This document shows positions 42,397-50,697 of a DNA stretch of 64,000 bases, in pieces. Origin of the DNA: Flavobacterium ustbae. Lineage in GTDB: Bacteria > Bacteroidota > Bacteroidia > Flavobacteriales > Flavobacteriaceae. The position numbers were made by a program, and so were the translations under genes. Under the pieces are notes generated by a model. That model saw only the letters and a list, made by a program, of their open reading frames with translations. It searched no databases and was not told the origin of the DNA. Where the stretch lies: contig NZ_RPOC01000001.1 in NCBI RefSeq assembly GCF_003946915.1, positions 186,001 to 250,000 of the forward strand. The letters run 5' to 3'. Position 1 is the stretch's first letter. Each line of letters opens with the position of its first letter.

Positions 42397-43431
42397 ATGG
42401 AATTAGACGAAAAAAAATATTTATATCTCTTATTACTGATCCCAATTGTGGTCTGTATTTTCCTTTTCAATATGTATTGGAAAAGAAGAACGCAGCGCGA
42501 ATTTGGTGATCTTGAAATGGTAAAAAGATTGAGTCCTGAAAAATCAGTTTTTAAACCTGTTTTAAAAATTGTAGTGATTCTTCTAGCGTTAACTTGTTTA
42601 ATTATCGGATTAGTAAATCCGAAGATTGGAACAAAAATGGAAACCGTAAAAAGAGAAGGAATCGATATTGTTTTTGCAGTAGATGTTTCTAAAAGTATGC
42701 TTGCCGAAGACGTTGCACCAAGCCGTTTGGCAAAGAGCAAGCAGCTGGTTTCGCAGATCATCAATCAATTAGGAAGCGACCGAATCGGAATCGTAGCTTA
42801 TGCGGGAAGTGCTTTTCCTGTTTTGCCAATAACATCAGATTATGGTGTTGCAAAAATGTACTTGCAAGGCATGAATCCCGATATGGTTTCGTCTCAAGGA
42901 ACTTCTCTTGATGAAGCAATTAGACTATCGACAACTTATTTTGATGAAAAAAGCAAAACAAGCAAATTACTGATTTTAATTTCTGACGGAGAAGATCATT
43001 CTGAAGGAGCTTCTACCGCTGCGGAAGAAGCCAACAAAATAGGAATGAAAATTATTACTATCGGAGTTGGAACAGAAAGAGGAGCAACAATTCCTTTAAA
43101 AGAAAATGGTGTTTTAAGGGGTTATCAAAAAGATCAAAATGGTGAAACGGTAACGACAAAACTAAATCAGGAAGGCTTAAAAACTATTGCTAAAGCCACA
43201 AAAGGCGGATACGTTTATGGCGGAAGCACTAAAGAAGTTTTGGACTACGTAAAAAATGCACTGAATAATATTCAGAAAACAGAATTTGAAGCTACTCAAA
43301 TGGCCGAATTTCAATCGCAGTTTCAATGGTTTATCGGATTCGCATTTTTATTGCTTTTCCTAGACATTTTCTTATTAGAAAGAAAAACAAGCTGGATCAA
43401 AGAGTTGGATTTATTTAATGAAAAGAAATAA
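42397..43431 (+). CDS. batB: VWA protein BatB
   Basis: The 344-residue protein is a second VWA membrane protein with the same layout as BatA: membrane helices at about 9-26 and 56-73, MIDAS residues in AVDVSKSM (D96, S98, S100), and a final membrane helix near 320. I chose the ATG at 42397 (MELDEKKYLY) over a TTG at 42379, which lies in the repeat hairpin. BatA and BatB are thought to interact and to be remodelled by MoxR. Confidence 0.93.
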   Translation: MELDEKKYLYLLLLIPIVVCIFLFNMYWKRRTQREFGDLEMVKRLSPEKSVFKPVLKIVVILLALTCLIIGLVNPKIGTKMETVKREGIDIVFAVDVSKSMLAEDVAPSRLAKSKQLVSQIINQLGSDRIGIVAYAGSAFPVLPITSDYGVAKMYLQGMNPDMVSSQGTSLDEAIRLSTTYFDEKSKTSKLLILISDGEDHSEGASTAAEEANKIGMKIITIGVGTERGATIPLKENGVLRGYQKDQNGETVTTKLNQEGLKTIAKATKGGYVYGGSTKEVLDYVKNALNNIQKTEFEATQMAEFQSQFQWFIGFAFLLLFLDIFLLERKTSWIKELDLFNEKK

Positions 43432-43473
43432 ATGTTCGTGCTGAAATTTCGAACAAAAAACATAAAAATTAGA

Positions 43474-44235
43474 ATGAAAAATTTACTTCTTTATATTTTA
43501 CTAACGGTTTCTTTTGCGGTTTCTGCTCAAGAGAAAGACAAAACATTGCCTGCAGCCAACGAAGAATATAAACAGAATAAATTTGTTGATGCTGAGGCAA
43601 ACTATAGAATTTCGGAATCTAAATTTCCTAAACGTTCAGCGGCGCCTTATAATTTAGGAAATACCATTTATAGACAAAACCAGATTTCGGAAGCTAAATT
43701 TGCTTACGCGAAAGCGATAAAAAACGCCAAAACAAGGCCTGAAAAACATAAAGCGTATCATAATCTTGGAAACGTTTTCATGAAAGAAAAAGATTATACG
43801 CAGGCGGTTGAAGCTTACAAACAAGCACTGCGAAACGATCCAACCGATGATGAAACGCGTTACAACTATGCTTATGCCAAACAAAAACTAAAAGAGAATC
43901 CTCCTAAAAACGATCAGAAAGACAAAAATAAGGACAAAGACAAGGATAAGGATAAAAACAAAGACAAGGACAAAGACAAAAATAAAGATAAGGACAAGGA
44001 TAAAAAAGACGATAAAGGCGACCAGGACAAAGACAAAAAAGATGGTCAAAACGATCCTAAAAAAGACGACAAGTCTGATAATAAGGGAGAGCCAAAACCA
44101 CAACCTGGCGGAATATCAAAAGAGCGTGTTCAGAATTTGTTGGATGCAGTAAATAATGAAGAAAAGAAAATTCAGGACAAAGTAAACGCTCAAAAAGTAA
44201 AAGGAAATCCTAAGAAAACAGAAAAAGACTGGTAA
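43474..44235 (+). CDS. batC: TPR protein BatC with Lys-Asp repeat tract
   Basis: The 253-residue protein has a signal peptide (MKNLLLYILLTVSFAVSAQ) and three TPR units (about 20-135: PAANEEYKQNKFVDAEANY, NLGNTIYRQNQ, NLGNVFMKEKDYTQAVEAY). A low-complexity tract of alternating Lys, Asp and Asn follows at about 148-200. The ATG at 43474 is chosen because it begins the signal peptide. TPR domains would bind BatD or BatE in the periplasm. The Lys/Asp tract is made of near-identical AAAGAC and AAGGAT codons, so it may vary in length between strains. Confidence 0.9.
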   Translation: MKNLLLYILLTVSFAVSAQEKDKTLPAANEEYKQNKFVDAEANYRISESKFPKRSAAPYNLGNTIYRQNQISEAKFAYAKAIKNAKTRPEKHKAYHNLGNVFMKEKDYTQAVEAYKQALRNDPTDDETRYNYAYAKQKLKENPPKNDQKDKNKDKDKDKDKNKDKDKDKNKDKDKDKKDDKGDQDKDKKDGQNDPKKDDKSDNKGEPKPQPGGISKERVQNLLDAVNNEEKKIQDKVNAQKVKGNPKKTEKDW

Positions 44236-44345
44236 AATTTGGTTAATCGTTTAACCGTTAATTTGTTTATTTGACCCAAACAATACGATTAAACAAAATG
44301 ACGTTTAAACGATTAAACATTAAAAAACAACGATTAAAACAAGTA

Positions 44346-46094
44346 ATGAAAAGATATTTAATTCTATTTCTACTCACTTTTCAAGGACTTTTGGCTCAAG
44401 TACAATTTGAAGCCAGAGTCAGCAAAAACACACTTGGAGTTAACGAAAGACTTCGCATCGATTTCATTATGAATGTCGACGGCGACAATTTTGAGCAACC
44501 TCCTTTTGAAGGATTCAGTATGGTTGCGGGGCCAAGCCAGCAAATCAGCCAATCGTGGGTAAACGGACGCAGTTCTTTTCAAAAAATATATTCTTATATT
44601 CTTCAGCCACAAAGAAAAGGAACGCTCACTATCAAACAAGCTGCTATAGAATACAATGGTCAAGTTTATAAAACTTCTCCAATAAAAGTTACGGTTACCA
44701 ATGCCGTTGCTCAAGAAAGAGATCCTAACGACAGACCTCCTGGTTCTGGAAATGAGTTGTTGACTCTTGTGGCCGAAATCTCAAAAACAAACCCATACCT
44801 AAACGAACCAATTACAGTTGTTTACAAATTGTATTTCAATAATATTGGAGTTACACGTTTTAAAGAATTGGCAAAACCTAAGTATAATGATTTCTGGAAT
44901 CAGAACATAGAAATCAAGCAATTGTCAATGGAAGAAGGAAGTTTCCAAGGCGAGCGATGTTATTATGTAATCTTGAAAAAAGCAATTTTATATCCGCAGA
45001 AATCAGGAAAACTTACTATCGAACCTCTTTCATTAGATATTGAGGTACAATTACCAACTAATCGTCGTGATATGTTTGGTCAAATGATTATTGCTGAAGA
45101 CAATAAAATAGTTACTGCCGGAGCCAAAACAATTAATGTTAGGCCGCTTCCTGAAAGCAATAAACCAGAAGGATTTACTGGAGCTGTTGGAAAATTGAAT
45201 TTTACTGTCACTCCATCAAAAACAACACTTAAAAATGGTGAAGGACTAGATTTAATAGTAAGCGCACAAGGAACTGGAAACATGAAGTTATTTACGCTTC
45301 CAAAACCAGTTGTTCCGAATGCCTTAGAAATGTACGATCCTGTTCACGATGAGCAAGTAACGACTTCACTAAACGGTATGTCTGGAAGAATTACAGACAA
45401 ATATACCATCGTGCCACAATACAGAGGAAAATATGCGATAAAACCAATGCAATTCTCTTATTTCGATTTGAATACTGGTACTTACAAAACCATCACTTCA
45501 AAAGAAATTATGATTGATGTTCTGGACGGACCAACTCCTGCAGAGGCAAATACAAATGCATCTGCTTCTAAAAACATTGCAGAGAAAGCAGATCAATTCA
45601 AAAACATTAAATCTAAAACAGCATTAATTCCTGTTGCTAAAAATGATTTTTATGATTCTAAACTTTATTTAGGATTGCTGTTTGCGCCGTTTATCATTAT
45701 TCCGATTATCATTTTAGCTAGAAAGAAAAAAGAAGCTATGGATAATGATGTTACTGGAAATAGAATTAGAATGAACAATAAGCTGGCGAAGAAATATTTA
45801 TCGCAAGCGAAGAAACATCTTAACAACAAAGAGCCTTTCTATATCGCACTTGAAAAAGCAATGCATAATTTCTTGAAAGCAAAACTGCACATTGAAACTT
45901 CAGAGATGAGCAAAGATAATATTCGAGAATTGCTACTATCTAGAAATGCAAATCCAGAAACGGTTCAGAATTTTATTGCGCTGACTGAAAACTGTGAATT
46001 TGCACGTTATGCACCAGCATCGAGCGCTTCAATTCAGCAAGATTATGATAAAGCGGTTATGATTATTTCTGAATTAGAAAAACAGATTGTTTAA
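44346..46094 (+). CDS. batD: BatD, Bat-complex surface/periplasmic protein
   Basis: The 582-residue protein begins with a signal peptide (MKRYLILFLLTFQGLLAQ) and has several beta-sandwich modules (FEARVSKNTLGVNERLRIDF, NPYLNEPITVVYKLYF, VTPSKTTLKNGEGLDLIVSA). One membrane helix lies near residue 440 (LGLLFAPFIIIPIIIL) and a cytoplasmic helical tail follows. This is BatD as found across Bacteroidota. I chose the ATG at 44346 because an upstream frame from 44271 would be read through repeat-like intergenic words. batE follows 98 nt downstream. Confidence 0.92.
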   Translation: MKRYLILFLLTFQGLLAQVQFEARVSKNTLGVNERLRIDFIMNVDGDNFEQPPFEGFSMVAGPSQQISQSWVNGRSSFQKIYSYILQPQRKGTLTIKQAAIEYNGQVYKTSPIKVTVTNAVAQERDPNDRPPGSGNELLTLVAEISKTNPYLNEPITVVYKLYFNNIGVTRFKELAKPKYNDFWNQNIEIKQLSMEEGSFQGERCYYVILKKAILYPQKSGKLTIEPLSLDIEVQLPTNRRDMFGQMIIAEDNKIVTAGAKTINVRPLPESNKPEGFTGAVGKLNFTVTPSKTTLKNGEGLDLIVSAQGTGNMKLFTLPKPVVPNALEMYDPVHDEQVTTSLNGMSGRITDKYTIVPQYRGKYAIKPMQFSYFDLNTGTYKTITSKEIMIDVLDGPTPAEANTNASASKNIAEKADQFKNIKSKTALIPVAKNDFYDSKLYLGLLFAPFIIIPIIILARKKKEAMDNDVTGNRIRMNNKLAKKYLSQAKKHLNNKEPFYIALEKAMHNFLKAKLHIETSEMSKDNIRELLLSRNANPETVQNFIALTENCEFARYAPASSASIQQDYDKAVMIISELEKQIV

Positions 46095-46107
46095 TTTTTA
46101 TAGCAAT

Positions 46108-46123
46108 CCCGATAGCTATCGGG
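46108..46123. repeat. palindrome CCCGATAGCTATCGGG between batD and batE
   Basis: This perfect 16-bp palindrome is identical to the two inside the inverted repeat at 36328-36418. It lies 14 nt past the batD stop. Confidence 0.65.
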
Positions 46124-46192
46124 AGCAATAGAAAATTGATTTAGATTGAGTCGAATTTAAGTTCGCAAAGTTGAAAATCTTATTATAAAAAA

Positions 46193-46939
46193 ATGAAAAA
46201 CATACTATATCTCTTTTTATTAATCTCGCAGGTTTTCTTTGCGCAAGGTCGCTTTGAATCGGCTAATGCATTGTACCAAAAAGGACAATACAAAGAAGCG
46301 GCGCAAGTTTATGAGAACATCATAAAAGAAGATAAATTACATTCTGCAGAATTGTATTTTAATCTCGGAAACTGTTATTATAAATTAAATCAAGTTGCGC
46401 CTTCGATTTATAATTACGAAAAAGCTTTGGTTCTTAAACCAAACGATCCAGAGACTTTAAACAATTTAAAATTTGCTAAAAAACTAACTATTGACGAAAT
46501 CAAAGAAGTTCCGAAAGTGGGTTTTGCAAAAATGATCCAAAACTTTACTTCTATTTTTGATTATAATACTTGGGCAAAAATTTCTGTTGGGCTAGGTTTT
46601 GTGTTTTTATTGAGTTTTATTGGTTATTATTTCTCAAACGCTACAATAGTTAAAAGGGTTTATTTTGTCGGAATGTTTGTTATTTTAATTGCTTTTGCTT
46701 TAAGCATTTCAGCTGGAATGTCTGAAAAAAGCCATTTTGACAATGATCGTGTTGCCATTGTTTTTTCTGAATTAAGCCAAGTTAGACATAAACCTGAAAA
46801 ATCTTCAAATGGAATTATTTTATTACACGAAGGAGCAAAAGTCTATGTACTGGAAAGTATTGCAGGCTGGAAAAAAATCGAATTGACAGACGGAACGCAA
46901 GGTTGGATAGATTCTTCGACAATTAAAGAAGTAAAATAA
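46193..46939 (+). CDS. batE: TPR/SH3 protein BatE
   Basis: The 248-residue protein has a signal peptide (MKNILYLFLLISQVFFAQG), two TPR units (ALYQKGQYKEAAQVYENI and LYFNLGNCYYKLNQVAPSI), two membrane helices (about 130-175), and a C-terminal bacterial SH3 domain that ends GWKKIELTDGTQGWIDSSTI. This combination defines BatE. It is the last gene of the Bat operon, followed by a hairpin region (46960-47100). Confidence 0.92.
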   Translation: MKNILYLFLLISQVFFAQGRFESANALYQKGQYKEAAQVYENIIKEDKLHSAELYFNLGNCYYKLNQVAPSIYNYEKALVLKPNDPETLNNLKFAKKLTIDEIKEVPKVGFAKMIQNFTSIFDYNTWAKISVGLGFVFLLSFIGYYFSNATIVKRVYFVGMFVILIAFALSISAGMSEKSHFDNDRVAIVFSELSQVRHKPEKSSNGIILLHEGAKVYVLESIAGWKKIELTDGTQGWIDSSTIKEVK

Positions 46940-46954
46940 AAGTTTTTATATTTC

Positions 46955-47104
46955 AAATATAGAAATCCCAAATTCCAAAATAGTTGGAGTTTGGGGTTTG
47001 TTTTTTTTAGAATCCGAAGGATTCATATCTAAAAACCTTTTTCAAAAAGAAAAATCCAAACTCCAAAATAATTGGAATTTGGATTTTTTAAACTTGGAAT
47101 TTAA
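46955..47104. repeat. two GGAATTTGG-family hairpins between batE and the YfbK-like gene
   Basis: One hairpin uses AAATCCCAAATTCCAA/TTGGAGTTTGGGGTTTG (46967-46999) and another AATCCAAACTCC/GGAATTTGGATTTT (47050-47090). Positioned between two converging genes, they can terminate both transcripts. Confidence 0.65.
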
Positions 47105-47106
47105 TA

Positions 47107-48657
47107 TTAATTTACCGCATCAACCAATCTCACAAATTCAGATCTATACCCATCATCATCGTTTGATAAACCAGATTTTGCTAATTTTTTGATATCCGAA
47201 CTTGAACTGTTTGCAATATATTTTGATTCGCGCAATTTTAATCCGAACCAAGAAACCGCCGTTGTGAATTTAAAATCTTGAGAACTGTTTTCTAAGTCTG
47301 TTTTCTTGTCTGCGATAACATTTACAATTTCAATACTTTTGTTGCCATCAGGTTTTTTATATCTAAACTTCACCGTTGCCAACTCATCACTATGATTTTC
47401 AGTCGATTTCTGCGTTTTAGTATATTTTAGATCCGATGGAACATAATCACTATCTACACCATTCGGAACAATCTCGTAAAGCGCCGTAACCGAGTGTCCA
47501 CTGCCTAATTCGCCAGCATCAATTTTATCATTTTTAAAATCTTCTGCATTTAATTTTCTGTTTTCATAACCAATCAATCGATACGCTTGAACATGATTTG
47601 GATTGAACTCGATTTGGATTTTTACATCTTTTGCGATAGCAAACATTGACCCTTTAAATTCTTTTCCTAGAAAACGATTCGCTTCTTGAATGTTATCGAT
47701 ATAAGCATAATTTCCATTTCCTTTATCGGCAAGAATTTCCATTTTGCTGTCTTTATAGTTCCCCATTCCGAATCCTAAAACGGTTAAAAAAACGCCAGAT
47801 TCTCTTTTTTGTTCAATCAATTTCAAGATATCATCATCAGACGAAGCGCCTACATTAAAATCGCCATCAGTTGCAATCACGACTCTATTGTTTCCTTCCT
47901 TAATAAAATTCTGCTGTGCCAGTTTATAGGCTAATTCTATTCCTTCTCCTCCTGCCGTACTTCCGCCTGCATGCAAATCGTCAAACGCATCTATAATTTC
48001 GTCTTTGCTATCACCAGAAGTTGGTTCTAAAACCACTCCGGCAGAACCGGCATAAACGACAATCGAAACTTTATCAATTGGGCGAAGTTCTTTTACCAGA
48101 ACTTTCATTGATTCTTTTAGCAAAGGCAATTTATTCTGTTCATCCATCGAGCCCGAAACGTCAACTAGAAAAACCAGATTAGATGCCGGCAAATTTGCCA
48201 TTGGAACGTTTTTTCCCTGCAAACCAATTTTCAGTAATCGACTGTTTTTATTCCACGGACAATCGCTGTATTCGGTATTTATAGAAAACGGATGCTCGCC
48301 ATCTGGCTGTGGATATTTGTATTTAAAAAAATTAATCATTTCTTCTACTCGAACAGCGTCTTTTGGAACTTTCTGCCCTTCGTTTATAAATCTGCGAATA
48401 TTAGTGTAAGATGCATTATCAACATCGATAGAAAACGTAGAAAGAGGTTCTTTTAACGGAGACTCGAATGGATTTTCTTCTAAAGTGGCGTAGCTTTCTG
48501 TGTTTGGATCTTCCATATAATTTTCTTCTGGAATTTCATCAGTTGCAACAACTGTCATATCCATTGTTTCGCTAGCTTGATCTGGCGCGTAACCTTTTTT
48601 ACAACCGTAAATAGTAAGTACGAGGAATGCCATCATAAAGAAATTAAGATTTCTCAT
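47107..48657 (-). CDS. YfbK-like VWA lipoprotein
   Basis: The 516-residue lipoprotein has a lipobox around C19 (TIYGC), the N-terminal VWF_A-associated domain (FSIDVDNASYTNIRRFINEG near 74), a VWA domain with an intact MIDAS (LVDVSGSM, D165, S167, S169), and the DUF3520-type C-terminus (YKKPDGNKSIEIVNVI). E. coli YfbK is the reference; its role is unknown. It converges on the Bat operon but is on the other strand, so any link between the two VWA groups is only by neighbourhood. Confidence 0.9.
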   Translation of the reverse strand: MRNLNFFMMAFLVLTIYGCKKGYAPDQASETMDMTVVATDEIPEENYMEDPNTESYATLEENPFESPLKEPLSTFSIDVDNASYTNIRRFINEGQKVPKDAVRVEEMINFFKYKYPQPDGEHPFSINTEYSDCPWNKNSRLLKIGLQGKNVPMANLPASNLVFLVDVSGSMDEQNKLPLLKESMKVLVKELRPIDKVSIVVYAGSAGVVLEPTSGDSKDEIIDAFDDLHAGGSTAGGEGIELAYKLAQQNFIKEGNNRVVIATDGDFNVGASSDDDILKLIEQKRESGVFLTVLGFGMGNYKDSKMEILADKGNGNYAYIDNIQEANRFLGKEFKGSMFAIAKDVKIQIEFNPNHVQAYRLIGYENRKLNAEDFKNDKIDAGELGSGHSVTALYEIVPNGVDSDYVPSDLKYTKTQKSTENHSDELATVKFRYKKPDGNKSIEIVNVIADKKTDLENSSQDFKFTTAVSWFGLKLRESKYIANSSSSDIKKLAKSGLSNDDDGYRSEFVRLVDAVN

Positions 48658-49024
48658 AAAGTAAATTTTTAAAAATTAATAAATGGGTTATTGACTTCAA
48701 ATAAGGACTAGCATTCCGGATTTACTAGAGGCGATTATTTGCAATTTTCGAAGGCTAAAAATCGTGCCAAAAAATTACAAACGTTTTTCTTACAGGAAAG
48801 AAAAATTGAGAAACCTAGATTTTACAAGGTATAAGGTTTAGAATATTTTTGAGCAAAGTTTTTTTTCGCCACGAATTCACGAATTATTTTAATTTTTTTT
48901 GTCGTAAATCTTGTGTTGATTTTTTGCCACGAATTACACCAATTCGCACGAATTTTTTATTTAATTCTTTCAAAATAAATTCGTGAATTCGTGGCGAAAA
49001 AAAGTAATTTGTGGCGGAAAAGAA
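48658..49024. repeat. 367-bp gap with a 144-bp inverted-repeat element
   Basis: 48861-49004 has 25-bp complementary ends (TCGCCACGAATTCACGAATT and AATTCGTGAATTCGTGGCGA). A third, imperfect copy of the word (GCCACGAATTACACCAATTC) lies inside at about 48924-48950. It looks like a miniature inverted-repeat element or REP-like hairpin. 48658-48860 holds the upstream region of the YfbK-like gene; nothing else is seen. Confidence 0.65.
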
Positions 49025-49597
49025 TTATCGGAAATCGTAAATTTTCTCTGGCGTTACACAGAAATCCAGTTTGATATCCGATTCAAAAACATCATCAATT
49101 TGGCTAACCGATTCAAAAAAAGAAACCCCGATTTTGATCGTTTCGGGTTTGCATTCCGCTAAGAATTTATCGTAGAAACCTTTTCCGTAACCAATACGGT
49201 TTCCGAAAATATCAAAAGCTAGAAGTGGCACGAAAACCACTTCCACTTTAGATGAAGGAACTTCGATTCCGTCAACAGGTTCAGGAATATTATATTCGTT
49301 TTTTTTGATTTTCGTATTATCGGTTAAAAGAAAATGAGTCATTTTTCTGGTGTCAAAATCACTTTTTGAGATCAGGATTTCTTTGTCTTTTCCAGAAAGG
49401 AGATGCAGAATATATTCGGTGTTTATTTCTTTTTGTTCTTCAATCGGCAGAAAAACATGATAATAGATTTTATCCCAAATGGGCATTTGAATTAATTGAT
49501 TCGCAATTGCCAGACTCTTCTCTTCTATATCATCAAAAGAAAGCGCTTTACGTAAATTTTTATATTCAATTCGAAGTTCTTTTTTACTCGTCGGCAT
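49025..49597 (-). CDS. 5-formyltetrahydrofolate cyclo-ligase
   Basis: This enzyme converts 5-formyltetrahydrofolate to 5,10-methenyltetrahydrofolate with ATP. The 190 residues fit the family from MPTSKKELRIEYK. The ATP-binding loop is GNRIGYGKGFYDKFL near residue 147, with PLLAFD before it. I take the ATG at 49597 as the start; a longer frame from 49663 would run inside the preceding gene. The first 14 nt overlap the end of the deacylase gene, so the two are translationally coupled. Confidence 0.93.
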   Translation of the reverse strand: MPTSKKELRIEYKNLRKALSFDDIEEKSLAIANQLIQMPIWDKIYYHVFLPIEEQKEINTEYILHLLSGKDKEILISKSDFDTRKMTHFLLTDNTKIKKNEYNIPEPVDGIEVPSSKVEVVFVPLLAFDIFGNRIGYGKGFYDKFLAECKPETIKIGVSFFESVSQIDDVFESDIKLDFCVTPEKIYDFR

Positions 49598-50561
49598 TAT
49601 CGGGTGTTTTAGATAAATGATAAATAGCATCGCCTTCGTAAACAATTGGCGAATGATTGGCATTAATTACATACCCATCATGAGGCGCTTTTACTTTTTG
49701 TTCAAACTTTCCGAACGGATCTGTAATTATGGCTAAGATAGTTCCTTTGGTTACAAATTTTCCAACCAGATTAAAATCATGCAGCAAACCCGAACATTTT
49801 GCTCGCAACCAAACCGATTGTTTAATATAAATAGTTGGTGTCAATGCTGGTTCCATAATTTGTTTAGAATCGAGCATCTCCAAGTAATGAAGCAAACGTT
49901 TGGTGCCTAAAACTCCTTGATTGGCAATTTCATTATTGATATCTAACGATTTTCCGCCTTCAAAAAGAAGCATTTTTACATTAGCAGTTTCAGAAGTTTT
50001 TCTAAAAGAGCCATTTATATTTTTAGAATAAAGCGTAAAAGGCGCATTAAAAATATCGGCCAGAACTTTCAATTCAGGATTATTTTCTGTGATTCTGATT
50101 TGAGGAGCATTAAAACGGCTTGCTCCGCCTGCATGAAAATCGACAGCATAATCTAAAATCGGCAAGATTTCTTCGACAATATGATAGGCAAATCGGCTGG
50201 CAAGAGAACCTTTTTTACTTCCTGGAAAAACACGATTTAAATCGCGTCCGTCTGGAAACTCGCGAGATTTATTCACAAAGCCGTACATATTAATAACCGG
50301 AATGCAGATAATTGTACCGCGAGCAGGTCTGTTTATTTTTTTACTTATGATCTGACGAACAACTTCGACACCATTAATTTCGTCACCATGAATTCCTGCA
50401 GAAAATAAAATGGTCGGCCCCTCATGCTTGGAACGGCGCACAATTACAGGAATATTCAACTTGGTTGTGGTATGCAATCGGGCAATTTCGACGTTTATGG
50501 TTCTGTGTTCTCCCGGCAAAATCGATTCGCCAAAAATAACCAATGGAGTACTATTTTTCAT
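49584..50561 (-). CDS. succinylglutamate desuccinylase/aspartoacylase-family deacylase
   Basis: This 325-residue zinc carboxypeptidase-like enzyme has the zinc ligands H58 and E61 in AGIHGDEINGVE and H143 in VDFHAGGASRF. Family members cleave N-acyl amino acids or peptide-like amides. A C-terminal barrel-like domain (VKAPHDGYVINANHSPIVYE) resembles a lipoyl/biotinyl-type hammerhead, as is common in this subgroup. The exact substrate is unknown. It is first of a two-gene operon with the cyclo-ligase. Confidence 0.88.
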   Translation of the reverse strand: MKNSTPLVIFGESILPGEHRTINVEIARLHTTTKLNIPVIVRRSKHEGPTILFSAGIHGDEINGVEVVRQIISKKINRPARGTIICIPVINMYGFVNKSREFPDGRDLNRVFPGSKKGSLASRFAYHIVEEILPILDYAVDFHAGGASRFNAPQIRITENNPELKVLADIFNAPFTLYSKNINGSFRKTSETANVKMLLFEGGKSLDINNEIANQGVLGTKRLLHYLEMLDSKQIMEPALTPTIYIKQSVWLRAKCSGLLHDFNLVGKFVTKGTILAIITDPFGKFEQKVKAPHDGYVINANHSPIVYEGDAIYHLSKTPDNADE

Positions 50562-50697
50562 GTAGAATTATAAAATCTAAATATAGAAATTATTCTTTTG
50601 ATTTTGTAAATTTGAAACTAATTCAATGTTAAGCTTCTTTTGGAAATCGGAACGGTTTTTGAAAAGCTTCTCCAACAATCTTCAGAAACAAAATAGA

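Noticed and set aside
43888..44103. Minus-strand frame rich in Phe, Val and Ile opposite batC
   Set aside because: Antisense of the Lys-Asp repeat tract; the hydrophobic composition is a by-product of AAA and GAC codons.
47107..48657. YfbK-like gene as part of the Bat operon
   Set aside because: It is on the opposite strand and separated by terminator-like hairpins, so the shared VWA domain is not evidence of one operon.
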